Shown here piece by piece: positions 7,108-14,610 of a stretch of DNA of 22,043 nt. The notes beneath the pieces are model-generated. The model ran no database searches. It saw only the letters and a program-made list of their open reading frames with translations, and was not told the origin of the DNA. The translations under genes and the position numbers were made by a program. Origin of the DNA: Rickettsiales bacterium (GTDB lineage Bacteria > Pseudomonadota > Alphaproteobacteria > TMED109); NCBI GenBank assembly GCA_002689905.1, contig NZIN01000027.1, forward strand, positions 1-22,043, read 5' to 3'. Within the stretch, counting starts at the first letter, position 1. Every line of letters starts with the position of its first letter.

Positions 7108-7487
7108 TTCTTTTTTTTGATTATTATTTTCCTGAAACCTACAACTCCTATTATTACAAAAGATAACATTGGAGCTAACCATAATAATAAATTAACCTCA
7201 TTAAATAGTGGCTTGAATAATATAAATTCCCCATATCTTTTTACTAAGTATTCTTTTATTTCTTGTTTGCTTTCTCCATTTTCTAGTTTTTCATATATTA
7301 TCTCTTTTAAGTCTTTAGCTAAATCTGAATCTGAGTCTAGAAGAGATTGATTCTGACATACTAGACATCTAAGCTCCGAAGAAAGTTCTCGCATTTTATT
7401 TTCTAAATTAACTTCAGTTTGGTTCGTAAAACCTAAATTAAAAAAAAGAAAAAACTTTATAAAGAAGATTGCTTTAATTAAAATCAT
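7104..7487 (-). CDS. ccmH: CcmH: apocytochrome c thiol reductase subunit
   Basis: The 127-residue CcmH (CycL/Ccl2) keeps the CXXCH cysteines of apocytochrome c reduced for haem attachment. The N-terminal hydrophobic stretch (1-20) is a signal peptide. The redox motif is LRCLVCQNQSLLDSDS (39-54) with Cys41 and Cys44. Helices up to about residue 92 form the three-helix fold (KEYLVKRYGEFILFKP), and a C-terminal membrane anchor lies at about 98-117. It is about the length of single-domain CcmH proteins, without the fused CcmI-like part of the E. coli protein, consistent with a separate ccmI downstream. A 10-base gap follows ccmG. Confidence 0.95.
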   Translation of the reverse strand: MILIKAIFFIKFFLFFNLGFTNQTEVNLENKMRELSSELRCLVCQNQSLLDSDSDLAKDLKEIIYEKLENGESKQEIKEYLVKRYGEFILFKPLFNEVNLLLWLAPMLSFVIIGVVGFRKIIIKKKK

Positions 7488-7497
7488 ATCGTTATAT

Positions 7498-8007
7498 CTA
7501 TTTATTCAGTAAATTTATTATATTTTCAAACTTTTCTATAGTCAAAGGACCCACTTGTTTATATTTTATTTTCCCAGAAGCATCAACAAAATAAGTTTCT
7601 GGCACTCCATACAGTCCAAGTTCTATTGCTGCTCTTCCTTTCTCATCTAATAATACTGCCTTATAAGGATTTCCTAATTCTTCTAAAAAGCTTTTTACAT
7701 TTTTTTTACTATCTTTATAAGCAATCCCAATTATGATGTTATCCCTGCTGAACTTATCTAAAACTTTATGTTCAACTCTACATGGCGCACACCATGAGGC
7801 GAAGTAATTTATAATAAAAGGTTCTTTCTTATAAATATCATTTAAAGAAATATTGCCTTCAAAGAATTCTAAAGGTAAGATAGGCAAGTCTTTATTTAAT
7901 AAAGCAGAACTTAATTCTTTACTTTCTTTAATGTGAGTAATTTTCCAATATAAAAAAAAAGATAAAATAAAAAATAATACTATTGGTAAAGTTTTGAGAT
8001 ATTTCAA
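7498..8007 (-). CDS. ccmG: CcmG/DsbE: membrane-anchored thioredoxin-like reductase
   Basis: A 169-residue periplasmic thioredoxin fold on an N-terminal anchor (about 5-22). It passes reducing power from CcdA/DsbD to CcmH or apocytochrome c. The active site is FASWCAPCRVEH (69-80) with the WCAPC typical of CcmG. The cis-proline loop is YGVPETYFVD (133-142), whose GVPET is the family hallmark, and the acidic residue expected in the groove follows. It overlaps ccmF by four bases (ATGA at 8007-8004). No CcdA gene is in the window. Confidence 0.96.
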   Translation of the reverse strand: MKYLKTLPIVLFFILSFFLYWKITHIKESKELSSALLNKDLPILPLEFFEGNISLNDIYKKEPFIINYFASWCAPCRVEHKVLDKFSRDNIIIGIAYKDSKKNVKSFLEELGNPYKAVLLDEKGRAAIELGLYGVPETYFVDASGKIKYKQVGPLTIEKFENIINLLNK

Positions 8008-9950
8008 ACAAAGCCCTTTTTTCTTTTTCTATCAAGAATAGATATAATTCCTCCAATAGCCATTAAAAATGCTCCCCCCCAGATTAAAACTATAAATGGA
8101 TTAAAATAAACTCTTACTATTCTTTTTCCTGAATTTATAGGCTGTTGCTGTCCCATTACTATGTATAAGTGACTAAATATATTTCTATAGATACCTGCTT
8201 CTGTTGTTGGCATGCCAGTATCTAAATAAACTCTTCTCTCTGCATGCATTGTTATATTTTTCTTATTCAAACTTACTAAAAATTGACCTTTCTCAGCTAT
8301 CCAGTTTTTTTCTCGTTTTTCAATAACTTTTTCAAATAATATTGTATACTGTGCTACTTTAACTTCTTGACCCTCTAATAATATACCTTCAAAGTACTTT
8401 TTTCCTGAATCAGAGACTGCTACACCCAAAATAAAAACAGCTAAACCTATATGAGCAATATACATGCCATAGGTAGAAATAGGTATTGAAAATACTTTTT
8501 TAAGTTTTAATAGTCTAGATTTTTTTTTATTGCTAACCTTATCTAGAAAATCATTCATGATAGATACTAATAACCAAATAAACATAGCAACTCCTATATA
8601 GAATATAATTGGACCCTCTAATAAAAAGATAGTTAAAAATATAAAAAATATAAAAATAGCAAATGCTTTTCCTATTTTCCTAAGAAAACCATCTAGATTG
8701 TTATTTTTCCAATTTATATTAATTATAAATCCGCTAGCAAAAATAGCCGGTATTATAAGAGGTAAAAAAACTAAATTAAAATAAGGAGCACCTACTGAAA
8801 TATCCTTGCCTGTTGCAACCTCTACAAAAAGAGGCCATAGAGTACCAATCAAAATAGTTACCGCTGAGGAACATAAAAATATGTTATTAAGTAATAAACC
8901 TCCTTCTTTTGAAGCTAAATGGAATTTAACATTATTTTCTATTTTATCGTATTTAACTATATATAATATCAGTGAGGCTGAGGTTATAATAAATAAGAAG
9001 CTTAATATGTATATTCCTCTTGCTGGATCAGAAGCAAATGCATGTACTGAAGTTAGTAATCCAGATCTAACTATAAACGTTCCTAACAAAGTTAATGAAA
9101 ATGCTATAATAGATAACAATATTGTCCAAGACTTTAAGCTATCGCGCTTCTCTGTTACCCTATTAGAATGTAACAATGCAGTTAAAAGCAACCACGGCAA
9201 TAAAGATATATTTTCTACAGGATCCCAAAACCACCATCCTCCCCAACCTAACTCATAGTATGCCCAAAATGAACCTAATGTGATACCTAATGTTAAAAAA
9301 ATCCAGGAGACTAAAATCCAAGGTCTAATTTCTTTTGCCCAATCTCTATCTATTTTCTCCTCTAGTAAGGCCGCAATAGAATAGGCAAATGGTATTATTA
9401 ATCCAACATACCCTAAATATAATAAAGGGGGGTGAAATGCTAAACCTGGATCTTGCAAAACAGGGTTAAGTCCGTTCCCCTCTTCTGGTATAGGATTAAT
9501 TCTAATAAATGGATTAGACGTGAAAAGTGTAAACCCTATAAATCCTGCATTTACTAAATTTGTTGTGAAAAAAACTTTTGAAATAAAATACTTATTATTA
9601 TTTTTAGTAAATAAAGTTAGAAAAAAACCATATACACCAAGTAATGCTAACCACATTAATAAAGATCCCTCATGGTTTCCCCAAGTACCAGATATTTTGT
9701 ATAAGAGTGGTTTATTAGTATGAGAATTATTGTAAATGTTTAAAATACTAAAGTCTGATAATACATAACTAATAATTAAAGTTATAAATGAAGAAATTAA
9801 AAAAAAACAAATAATTAAATTAACTTTTCTTAATATTTCATAATTAAAATTAGAAAAATTTATAAAGCAAGTATTTATTGAAGTAGCAATTTGGAGTATC
9901 GATAAAACAAATGCAAATATTAACAATATTAGTCCTATCTCACCTATCAT
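8004..9950 (-). CDS. ccmF: CcmF: cytochrome c haem lyase core subunit
   Basis: A 648-residue multi-pass protein that joins haem from holo-CcmE to apocytochrome c. The start is set at the ATG at 9950: AGGAG lies seven bases upstream, and MIGEIGLILLIF matches family N-termini; the ATG at 9965 would add five residues. From 9950 the WWD haem motif WGGWWFWDPVEN is at 236-247, flanked by His173 (AFHPPLLYLGY) and His303 (LTSVHAF), with His261 (ALLHSN) and His500 (IAHIGLAV) as candidate ligands of the integral haem b. As recalled for E. coli CcmF, the ligands are 173, 303, 261 and 491, so the match is close. It overlaps ccmE by 11 bases and ccmG by 4. Confidence 0.97.
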   Translation of the reverse strand: MIGEIGLILLIFAFVLSILQIATSINTCFINFSNFNYEILRKVNLIICFFLISSFITLIISYVLSDFSILNIYNNSHTNKPLLYKISGTWGNHEGSLLMWLALLGVYGFFLTLFTKNNNKYFISKVFFTTNLVNAGFIGFTLFTSNPFIRINPIPEEGNGLNPVLQDPGLAFHPPLLYLGYVGLIIPFAYSIAALLEEKIDRDWAKEIRPWILVSWIFLTLGITLGSFWAYYELGWGGWWFWDPVENISLLPWLLLTALLHSNRVTEKRDSLKSWTILLSIIAFSLTLLGTFIVRSGLLTSVHAFASDPARGIYILSFLFIITSASLILYIVKYDKIENNVKFHLASKEGGLLLNNIFLCSSAVTILIGTLWPLFVEVATGKDISVGAPYFNLVFLPLIIPAIFASGFIININWKNNNLDGFLRKIGKAFAIFIFFIFLTIFLLEGPIIFYIGVAMFIWLLVSIMNDFLDKVSNKKKSRLLKLKKVFSIPISTYGMYIAHIGLAVFILGVAVSDSGKKYFEGILLEGQEVKVAQYTILFEKVIEKREKNWIAEKGQFLVSLNKKNITMHAERRVYLDTGMPTTEAGIYRNIFSHLYIVMGQQQPINSGKRIVRVYFNPFIVLIWGGAFLMAIGGIISILDRKRKKGFV

Positions 9951-10383
9951 ATTTATACTCCTCATCTATAGCCTTCTTAACCTGAGGAGGCATATAGTTC
10001 TCGTCATGTTTTGCTAAAACTTTTTTAGCAATAAATTCTTTTTTTTTTTCATCAAAGAAACCCTCAACTACTACTCCTTGTCTTTCTCTAAAGAGATCAG
10101 GAAGAATTCCTTCATATATAACATTTATAATATTTTTATTATCTGTAATAGAAAATTTAACTTTGATTCCATCAGAGGTAAAATTTACGCTTTTTTCTTT
10201 TACTAAGCCTCCCACTCTAATATTTCCTTTAATACTATTTTTTTTTTCTTTTAATGTTGATGGGCTATAAAAGAATACTATTTCTTCTTCTAATGCTTTC
10301 AAAACAAAAAAAGTAGCGGCAGCTAAACTAATAACAATTAACAAAACGTAATTAAACCTTACAAATTTCTTACTTTTAAACAT
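9940..10383 (-). CDS. ccmE: CcmE: periplasmic haem chaperone
   Basis: A 147-residue protein with an N-terminal anchor (about 11-29) and a beta-barrel OB-fold domain. It takes haem from CcmC covalently on a histidine and delivers it to CcmF. The signature LAKHDENYMPP (123-133) gives the haem-binding His126 and Tyr130, the HxxxY form rather than the Cys variant. Domain landmarks are FFYSPSTL (37-44), IRVGGLVKE (55-63) and VVVEGFFD (104-111). The coding strand has an 11-A run in codons for DEKKKE (10039-10049 on the plus strand), kept in frame. It starts seven bases after the ccmD stop. Confidence 0.96.
   Translation of the reverse strand: MFKSKKFVRFNYVLLIVISLAAATFFVLKALEEEIVFFYSPSTLKEKKNSIKGNIRVGGLVKEKSVNFTSDGIKVKFSITDNKNIINVIYEGILPDLFRERQGVVVEGFFDEKKKEFIAKKVLAKHDENYMPPQVKKAIDEEYKYDR
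9957..9961 (-). promoter_or_regulatory. Shine-Dalgarno site deciding the ccmF start
   Basis: On the minus strand, GAGGAG is followed by seven bases (TATAAAT) and then the ATG at 9950. The site lies inside the end of ccmE and overlaps the alternative ATG at 9965, which has no such site. It favours the 648-residue CcmF. Confidence 0.6.
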
Positions 10384-10390
10384 ATAATTT

Positions 10391-10561
10391 TCATCTCTGT
10401 TTTGCGTTAATATACTTTACCTTTTTTTCGATACTTTTTTTCCTTAAGATTACTTTTACTGTTAATAATAATAACAAAATAAACCAAACGATGTAAGATG
10501 ACCAAATAAAAAACCCATAACCATTCATTTCTAAAAATAAATTAATTTTATTTAATAACAC
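10391..10561 (-). CDS. ccmD: CcmD: small haem-exporter membrane protein
   Basis: A short gene sits exactly between ccmC and ccmE. From the ATG at 10528 it reads MNGYGFFIWSSYIVWF, then a leucine-rich helix, then a basic tail (VILRKKSIEKK), stopping at 10391: the CcmD pattern of a GGYGFYVW-like start, one helix and charged C-terminus. CcmD releases holo-CcmE from the CcmABC complex. In family members several residues precede the GYGF motif, and the frame is open upstream to GTG (10561) and TTG (10564), just after the ccmC stop; AAGG in the last ccmC codons is well placed for these, while no ribosome-binding site precedes the ATG. The GTG start (56 residues) is preferred; the ATG gives 45. Confidence 0.85.
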   Translation of the reverse strand: MLLNKINLFLEMNGYGFFIWSSYIVWFILLLLLTVKVILRKKSIEKKVKYINAKQR

Positions 10562-10564
10562 CAA

Positions 10565-11287
10565 CTAAGCCTTTTTATTTAAATTTACAAACTGTTTTTC
10601 TTTTATAGCTGACTCTACATTAGTTAAAATCAAAAAAGAAAATAATAGTAACACACCAACGGACATAACTAACAAAGGGATTAACATATCTATACTTATT
10701 GATGGACCTCCCGCCCTTATTATACTTGCGGGTTGATGTAAAGTATTCCACCAATCAACAGAAAATTTAATAATAGGTATATTTATTGCACCAATTATAG
10801 AAAGATAAGCAAATGATAAATCACCATTAGTACTATATTTAAAAGCTTTATCTAGAAAAATTAAACCCATATAAATAAATAATAATATTAAAAAAGAAGT
10901 TAGCCTTGCATCCCATACCCAATAAGTTCCCCATGTTGGCTTTCCCCATAAAGAACCTGTAACTAATGTAATTAATGTAAATGTAATTGCTATAGTTGGA
11001 ATTTCTTTTGCTATCAAAATAAACAAGGGAAACTTCCATATAATATATGATAAGCTCAAGAAAAAAATTAGTATGTATGCAAAAAGACTTATCCATGCTG
11101 AAGACACATGAATGTACATTATTCTAACTGTTTCACTTTGTTGGTAGTCTGGTGGAGACCAAAATAAAGCCATAATAATACCTATTAAAATAAATATAAA
11201 TGAACTAAAAAAACAAATATTTCTTAATGGCTTTATAGTAATTATAAAGTTATTAGGGTTGGCATATTTATGAAATATTTTAAACAT
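10565..11287 (-). CDS. ccmC: CcmC: haem delivery protein of the CcmABCD exporter
   Basis: A 240-residue, six-helix protein that presents haem to CcmE at the periplasmic face. The WWD motif is WGKPTWGTYWVWDARLTS (114-131), with Tyr122 where WGTWWVWDARLTS is usual. The flanking haem-ligand histidines are present: His60 (MYIHVSSAW) and His184 (WNTLHQPAS). Length and order are normal. It lies two bases after ccmB and is followed at once by ccmD. Because the WWD region and both histidines are otherwise intact, it is expected to function. Confidence 0.97.
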   Translation of the reverse strand: MFKIFHKYANPNNFIITIKPLRNICFFSSFIFILIGIIMALFWSPPDYQQSETVRIMYIHVSSAWISLFAYILIFFLSLSYIIWKFPLFILIAKEIPTIAITFTLITLVTGSLWGKPTWGTYWVWDARLTSFLILLFIYMGLIFLDKAFKYSTNGDLSFAYLSIIGAINIPIIKFSVDWWNTLHQPASIIRAGGPSISIDMLIPLLVMSVGVLLLFSFLILTNVESAIKEKQFVNLNKKA

Positions 11288-11289
11288 TT

Positions 11290-11949
11290 TTAATTAATAA
11301 CCATTTTCAGTATTTTAGAAGTTAGTAAAGGAAATAACATTATTCCTAGACTTAAAATAGCTAATAATAAATAAAACTCAGCATTAATACTGTTATCAAT
11401 ATTCCCTGTTCCCAAAACTCCAAATATTATAACTGGTAAATAGAAAGGAAGAGTGATAAAGGTTAAGATAGGTCCTCTAACCATAGATCCCAACATAAGT
11501 GCAGCTATAGGTGAACCAATAAGTGTAAATATTGGTGTTCCCAAAAGCAAACCAAAAAACAAGTAAAGGCTGTTGCTATTATTTCCAGATAAAATATAAG
11601 AACATAAAGGTGAAATAATTACTATAGGTAAACCACTAAAAAGCCAATGGCTTATACATTTAGCATAAACTATAACATTTAGAGGTACTCCGTTAACAAC
11701 ATAATATAGCAGAGTGCCATCATTGTGATCTTCTTTGTACATTTGGTCTAAAGCTATTAAATTAGCAAATAAAGAAGAGATCCAGATAGCAGAAATTGAT
11801 ATGTCTAAAGCTAGATAATTACTATTTGCCAGAGATAAAGGAAATACTAAAAGACATAATAAAAAAAAAGATATAGTAAACCAAGCATTATTAGATAAAA
11901 AGTTATCTTTAAGATCTTTTTTTAAAACTATTAAAAATGTATTAAACAA
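11290..11949 (-). CDS. ccmB: CcmB: membrane subunit of the CcmAB haem-handling ABC transporter
   Basis: A 219-residue protein with about six membrane helices. It forms the permease part of CcmAB, which uses ATP to release haem-loaded CcmE. The N-terminus FLIVLKKDLKDNF and the segments LALDQMYKEDHNDGTL (65-80), GTPIFTLIGSPIAALMLG (137-154) and LPFYLPVIIFG are typical of the family. It overlaps ccmA by eight bases and is two bases from ccmC. Nothing appears missing. Confidence 0.95.
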   Translation of the reverse strand: MFNTFLIVLKKDLKDNFLSNNAWFTISFFLLCLLVFPLSLANSNYLALDISISAIWISSLFANLIALDQMYKEDHNDGTLLYYVVNGVPLNVIVYAKCISHWLFSGLPIVIISPLCSYILSGNNSNSLYLFFGLLLGTPIFTLIGSPIAALMLGSMVRGPILTFITLPFYLPVIIFGVLGTGNIDNSINAEFYLLLAILSLGIMLFPLLTSKILKMVIN

Positions 11950-12535
11950 TTTCTATTTCCTTTTTACTCTTAACATTCAATATTCTTCTAGACTCATGAG
12001 TAGACATGAGGACAATTCCATTATTATTTATATTTTTTTCTATCATTTTAGATATCATATTCCTATTAATTGCATCCATCCCTGAATAAGGCTCATCTAG
12101 TAGCCATATTTTGCTTTTCAATAAAAAAAGTCTTATAAATGATAATTTTTTTTTTTGCCCGTAAGACAAAAACCCTATAGGAGAATAAATTAATTTTGAT
12201 AATGAAAATTTTCTTACAATGTCTTCGAGGATTATTTGAGATTTGTATACTTCTCTCCAAAAATTAATAAACTCTTCCACCGTTTCGTAATCTTTTAAGC
12301 CAAATTTATGCCCTACATAACCAATTTTGTTATTTTTAATTTTCCATTTAATAACTCCTTGATGAGGTATTATACCTGCTAGACAGTGAAGTAATGTAGT
12401 TTTTCCCGTACCATTTTTTCCTTTTATAACTAACAGTTGTCCTTTATAAACTTTAAAAGTTAAAGGTTTAAAAATATTAATACTATTTCGGGTACATGAA
12501 ACCTTATTTACTATTAATGACAGATTTTCTTTCAT
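11942..12535 (-). CDS. ccmA: CcmA: ATPase subunit of the CcmAB haem-handling ABC transporter
   Basis: A 197-residue ABC ATPase. Walker A is GKNGTGKTTLL (39-49), the signature is LSYGQKKKLS (123-132), Walker B is WLLDEPYSGMD (144-154) and the H-loop is STHES with His180. The signature carries Tyr-Gly-Gln-Lys where LSAGQ(Q/R)R is more usual for CcmA. Codons for GQKKKL contain an 11-A run on the coding strand (12146-12156 on the plus strand), so any slippage would hit the signature motif. It is the first ccm gene, but only six bases separate it from the PaaK-like gene, so it has no obvious promoter of its own. Confidence 0.96.
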   Translation of the reverse strand: MKENLSLIVNKVSCTRNSINIFKPLTFKVYKGQLLVIKGKNGTGKTTLLHCLAGIIPHQGVIKWKIKNNKIGYVGHKFGLKDYETVEEFINFWREVYKSQIILEDIVRKFSLSKLIYSPIGFLSYGQKKKLSFIRLFLLKSKIWLLDEPYSGMDAINRNMISKMIEKNINNNGIVLMSTHESRRILNVKSKKEIEIV

Positions 12536-12541
12536 ATAGAA

Positions 12542-13819
12542 TTAATTATGATTATGGTCTCTCTTATCTTCTATAACAATACCATCATTAGGGATTTCAC
12601 CTTCTTCAACAAAATTTACGTTTACATTAAGTTTAAATTGGTTTTTAAAGAAGTTCTGTACATCTTGAGCAGAGCTTTCACTATTTTTTCTAACCTCACA
12701 TTGTAAATCAGGGCTATCTATATAATTTTTAGTTCTAATTACTAATCTGGACTTAATAATATTCTGAAAGTTTTTAGAAATTTGGTTTATTTGTTCAGGG
12801 TTAATAAATAATCCTTTTACTTTAGTAGATTGTTCTGCTCTACCCATCCATCCTTTAATTCTAAGATTAGTTCTACCACACGGGCTAGGTTCATTAATTA
12901 TAGCAGATAAATCTCCTGTTCCAAGTCTGATCATTGGGTAATCAGATAAAAGTTTTGTAACTACTATTTCTCCAACTTCTCCAATTTCAGCTTGCTGATC
13001 AGATCCTGGCTTTACTATCTCAAGAATTATATTCTCTTCAACTATCATACCATTATTTACATTTTCATTACTATCTTTTGTTTCATAAGAAATACAGCCT
13101 ACTTCAGCTGTTCCATACATTTGCAAAGGACAAATATTATAATTTTCTTTCAAGTAATTCCTAAGTTCTTTAGGAAATGGCTCTGCTCCTACTAGAGCAT
13201 TTTTAATAATAGATGTATCTATTCTCTTTTTATTAATGTTATCTAGAATAATTTTCAAAAATGATGGTGTTCCTATATAAAAATTCGGATTAAGTGCCTC
13301 TATTGTAGCAATTTGTAGATCTGTATTTCCTATACCTCCGGGTACTACTGAACATCCTACAGAATTAGCAGAATTGCTTAACATAATACCTGCCGGACCT
13401 AAATGATATGAAAAAGTATTATAAACTAAGTCTCCCTCTCTTAGTCCAGCAGCATGTAAAGAACTTGCCATATTCCAAAAATCTCCAGCTTCTCCTGGTT
13501 CAAAAATTGGCCCTGGAGAAGCAAACATATAATCAAATTTGTTTACATCTTTAGTATTTAATTCTGCATATGGAGGATGTTCTTTCTGCAATTCTATCAA
13601 GCTGGATTTTCTGGTCACTGGAATATTATTAAAATCTTCTCTAGATTTAATATTTTCTAGACTAATGTTTCTTAATTTTTCTTTCCATCCATTAGACATT
13701 GATGTAATTCTAATAAGTTTTTCATTTATTTTATGGAAAAGCTCAGCTTCTCTTTTTATTGGATCTTGTATTTCTTTTTCACTAAAAAAAGAACTGTCTT
13801 TACCTTTTTTCATAACCAA
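12542..13819 (-). CDS. PaaK-like (phenylacetate-CoA ligase family) AMP-binding protein
   Basis: A 425-residue protein of the adenylate-forming PaaK family. Recognisable parts are QMYGTAEVGCISYET (233-247, adenine and carboxylate motif), RLGTGDLSA (298-306) and the hinge and C-terminal lid (IKGWMGRAEQSTKVKG, 321-336). Two features are atypical: where PaaK has the Ser/Thr-rich P-loop TSGTTG, this has MFASPGPIFEPGE (98-110); and the C-terminal catalytic lysine (IPR.EGKA..) appears replaced, the sequence being IPNDGIVIEDKR (409-420). It may be a ligase with altered chemistry or substrate, or a non-catalytic relative. It overlaps livF by 10 bases, so it belongs to the transporter operon. A start at Met3 is equally possible. 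Confidence 0.8.
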   Translation of the reverse strand: MVMKKGKDSSFFSEKEIQDPIKREAELFHKINEKLIRITSMSNGWKEKLRNISLENIKSREDFNNIPVTRKSSLIELQKEHPPYAELNTKDVNKFDYMFASPGPIFEPGEAGDFWNMASSLHAAGLREGDLVYNTFSYHLGPAGIMLSNSANSVGCSVVPGGIGNTDLQIATIEALNPNFYIGTPSFLKIILDNINKKRIDTSIIKNALVGAEPFPKELRNYLKENYNICPLQMYGTAEVGCISYETKDSNENVNNGMIVEENIILEIVKPGSDQQAEIGEVGEIVVTKLLSDYPMIRLGTGDLSAIINEPSPCGRTNLRIKGWMGRAEQSTKVKGLFINPEQINQISKNFQNIIKSRLVIRTKNYIDSPDLQCEVRKNSESSAQDVQNFFKNQFKLNVNVNFVEEGEIPNDGIVIEDKRDHNHN

Positions 13820-14595
13820 CGTTTTCTTCTTTTATATGATTTTAAATCTTTAAATGACTTTCTTTTTTCATTACCACCTCCTAAATAAAATTCTTTTACA
13901 TCTTCATTCTCAGCTAATTCAGTTGACAATCCCTCCATGACTATTTTACCATTTTCCATAATGTAGGATCTAGAAGACAAGTTAAGGGCTAATTTAGCAT
14001 TTTGTTCAACTAAAAGTATTGTAATACCCAAATCTTTATTTAATTTTTTTATTATATCAAAAACTTCTTTCACTAACATAGGAGAAAGCCCCATAGATGG
14101 TTCATCCATTAAAATTATTTTAGGTTTTGCCATTAATGCTCTGCCTATAGCAAGCATTTGTTGCTCACCCCCTGATAAGTATCCTGATAAACCTTTTCTA
14201 TCCCTTAGCCTAGGAAAAAAATTCATGACTTCTTCTATATCTACTTTTATATTTTTTCTATCAGATCGTGTATGAGCCCCTAGTCTTAAATTTTCTTCTA
14301 TAGTCATATCTGCTATACATCGTCTTCCTTCCATTACTTGGAATATACCGTTCTTTACTATATCAGAGGGATTAGATTTAGTTATCTCTTTTCCTTCGAA
14401 AAGTATATTACCTTTTGTAGTTTCTCCATCTTCTGTTTTTAACAAACCTGATATAGATTTAAGAGTAGTAGATTTTCCAGCTCCGTTTGCTCCTAAAAGA
14501 GAAACTATTTCTCCTTTGTTCACCTCCATACTAAGACCCTTAATTACGAGAACAACTTCATTATATACTACTTCTATATTTTTTATTTTGAGCAT
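13810..14595 (-). CDS. livF: LivF-type ABC transporter ATP-binding protein
   Basis: A 261-residue ATPase of the branched-chain amino-acid (HAAT) family, one of two that drive the LivH/LivM permease. Walker A is GANGAGKST (35-43), the Q-loop region is IFQVMEGRR, the signature is LSGGEQQML (140-148), Walker B is ILMDEPSMGLSP (161-172) and the H-loop position is VEQNA, with Gln instead of His as usual in LivF. The C-terminus has a basic tail (GNEKRKSFKDLKSYKRRKR) longer than in most LivF proteins. It lies 15 bases after the binding-protein gene. The family name does not prove a branched-chain amino-acid substrate. Confidence 0.93.
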   Translation of the reverse strand: MLKIKNIEVVYNEVVLVIKGLSMEVNKGEIVSLLGANGAGKSTTLKSISGLLKTEDGETTKGNILFEGKEITKSNPSDIVKNGIFQVMEGRRCIADMTIEENLRLGAHTRSDRKNIKVDIEEVMNFFPRLRDRKGLSGYLSGGEQQMLAIGRALMAKPKIILMDEPSMGLSPMLVKEVFDIIKKLNKDLGITILLVEQNAKLALNLSSRSYIMENGKIVMEGLSTELAENEDVKEFYLGGGNEKRKSFKDLKSYKRRKRWL

Positions 14596-14610
14596 TTTTT
14601 TCTATTAATA

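Noticed and set aside
7108..7182. 25-residue upstream extension of CcmI
   Set aside because: It lies wholly within ccmH in another frame; the ATGA junction at 7107 gives a clean CcmI N-terminus.
8806..9258. 150-residue open frame on the plus strand
   Set aside because: It lies antisense to conserved CcmF sequence including the WWD region; the protein looks like no family, and the opposite frame has all the conserved motifs.
10848..11096. 82-residue minus-strand open frame inside ccmC
   Set aside because: Same-strand, other-frame shadow of CcmC; Tyr/Asn/Ile-rich composition and no motif.
12992..13853. Two plus-strand open frames opposite the PaaK-like gene
   Set aside because: Both are hydrophobic shadows without ribosome-binding sites or conserved pattern.
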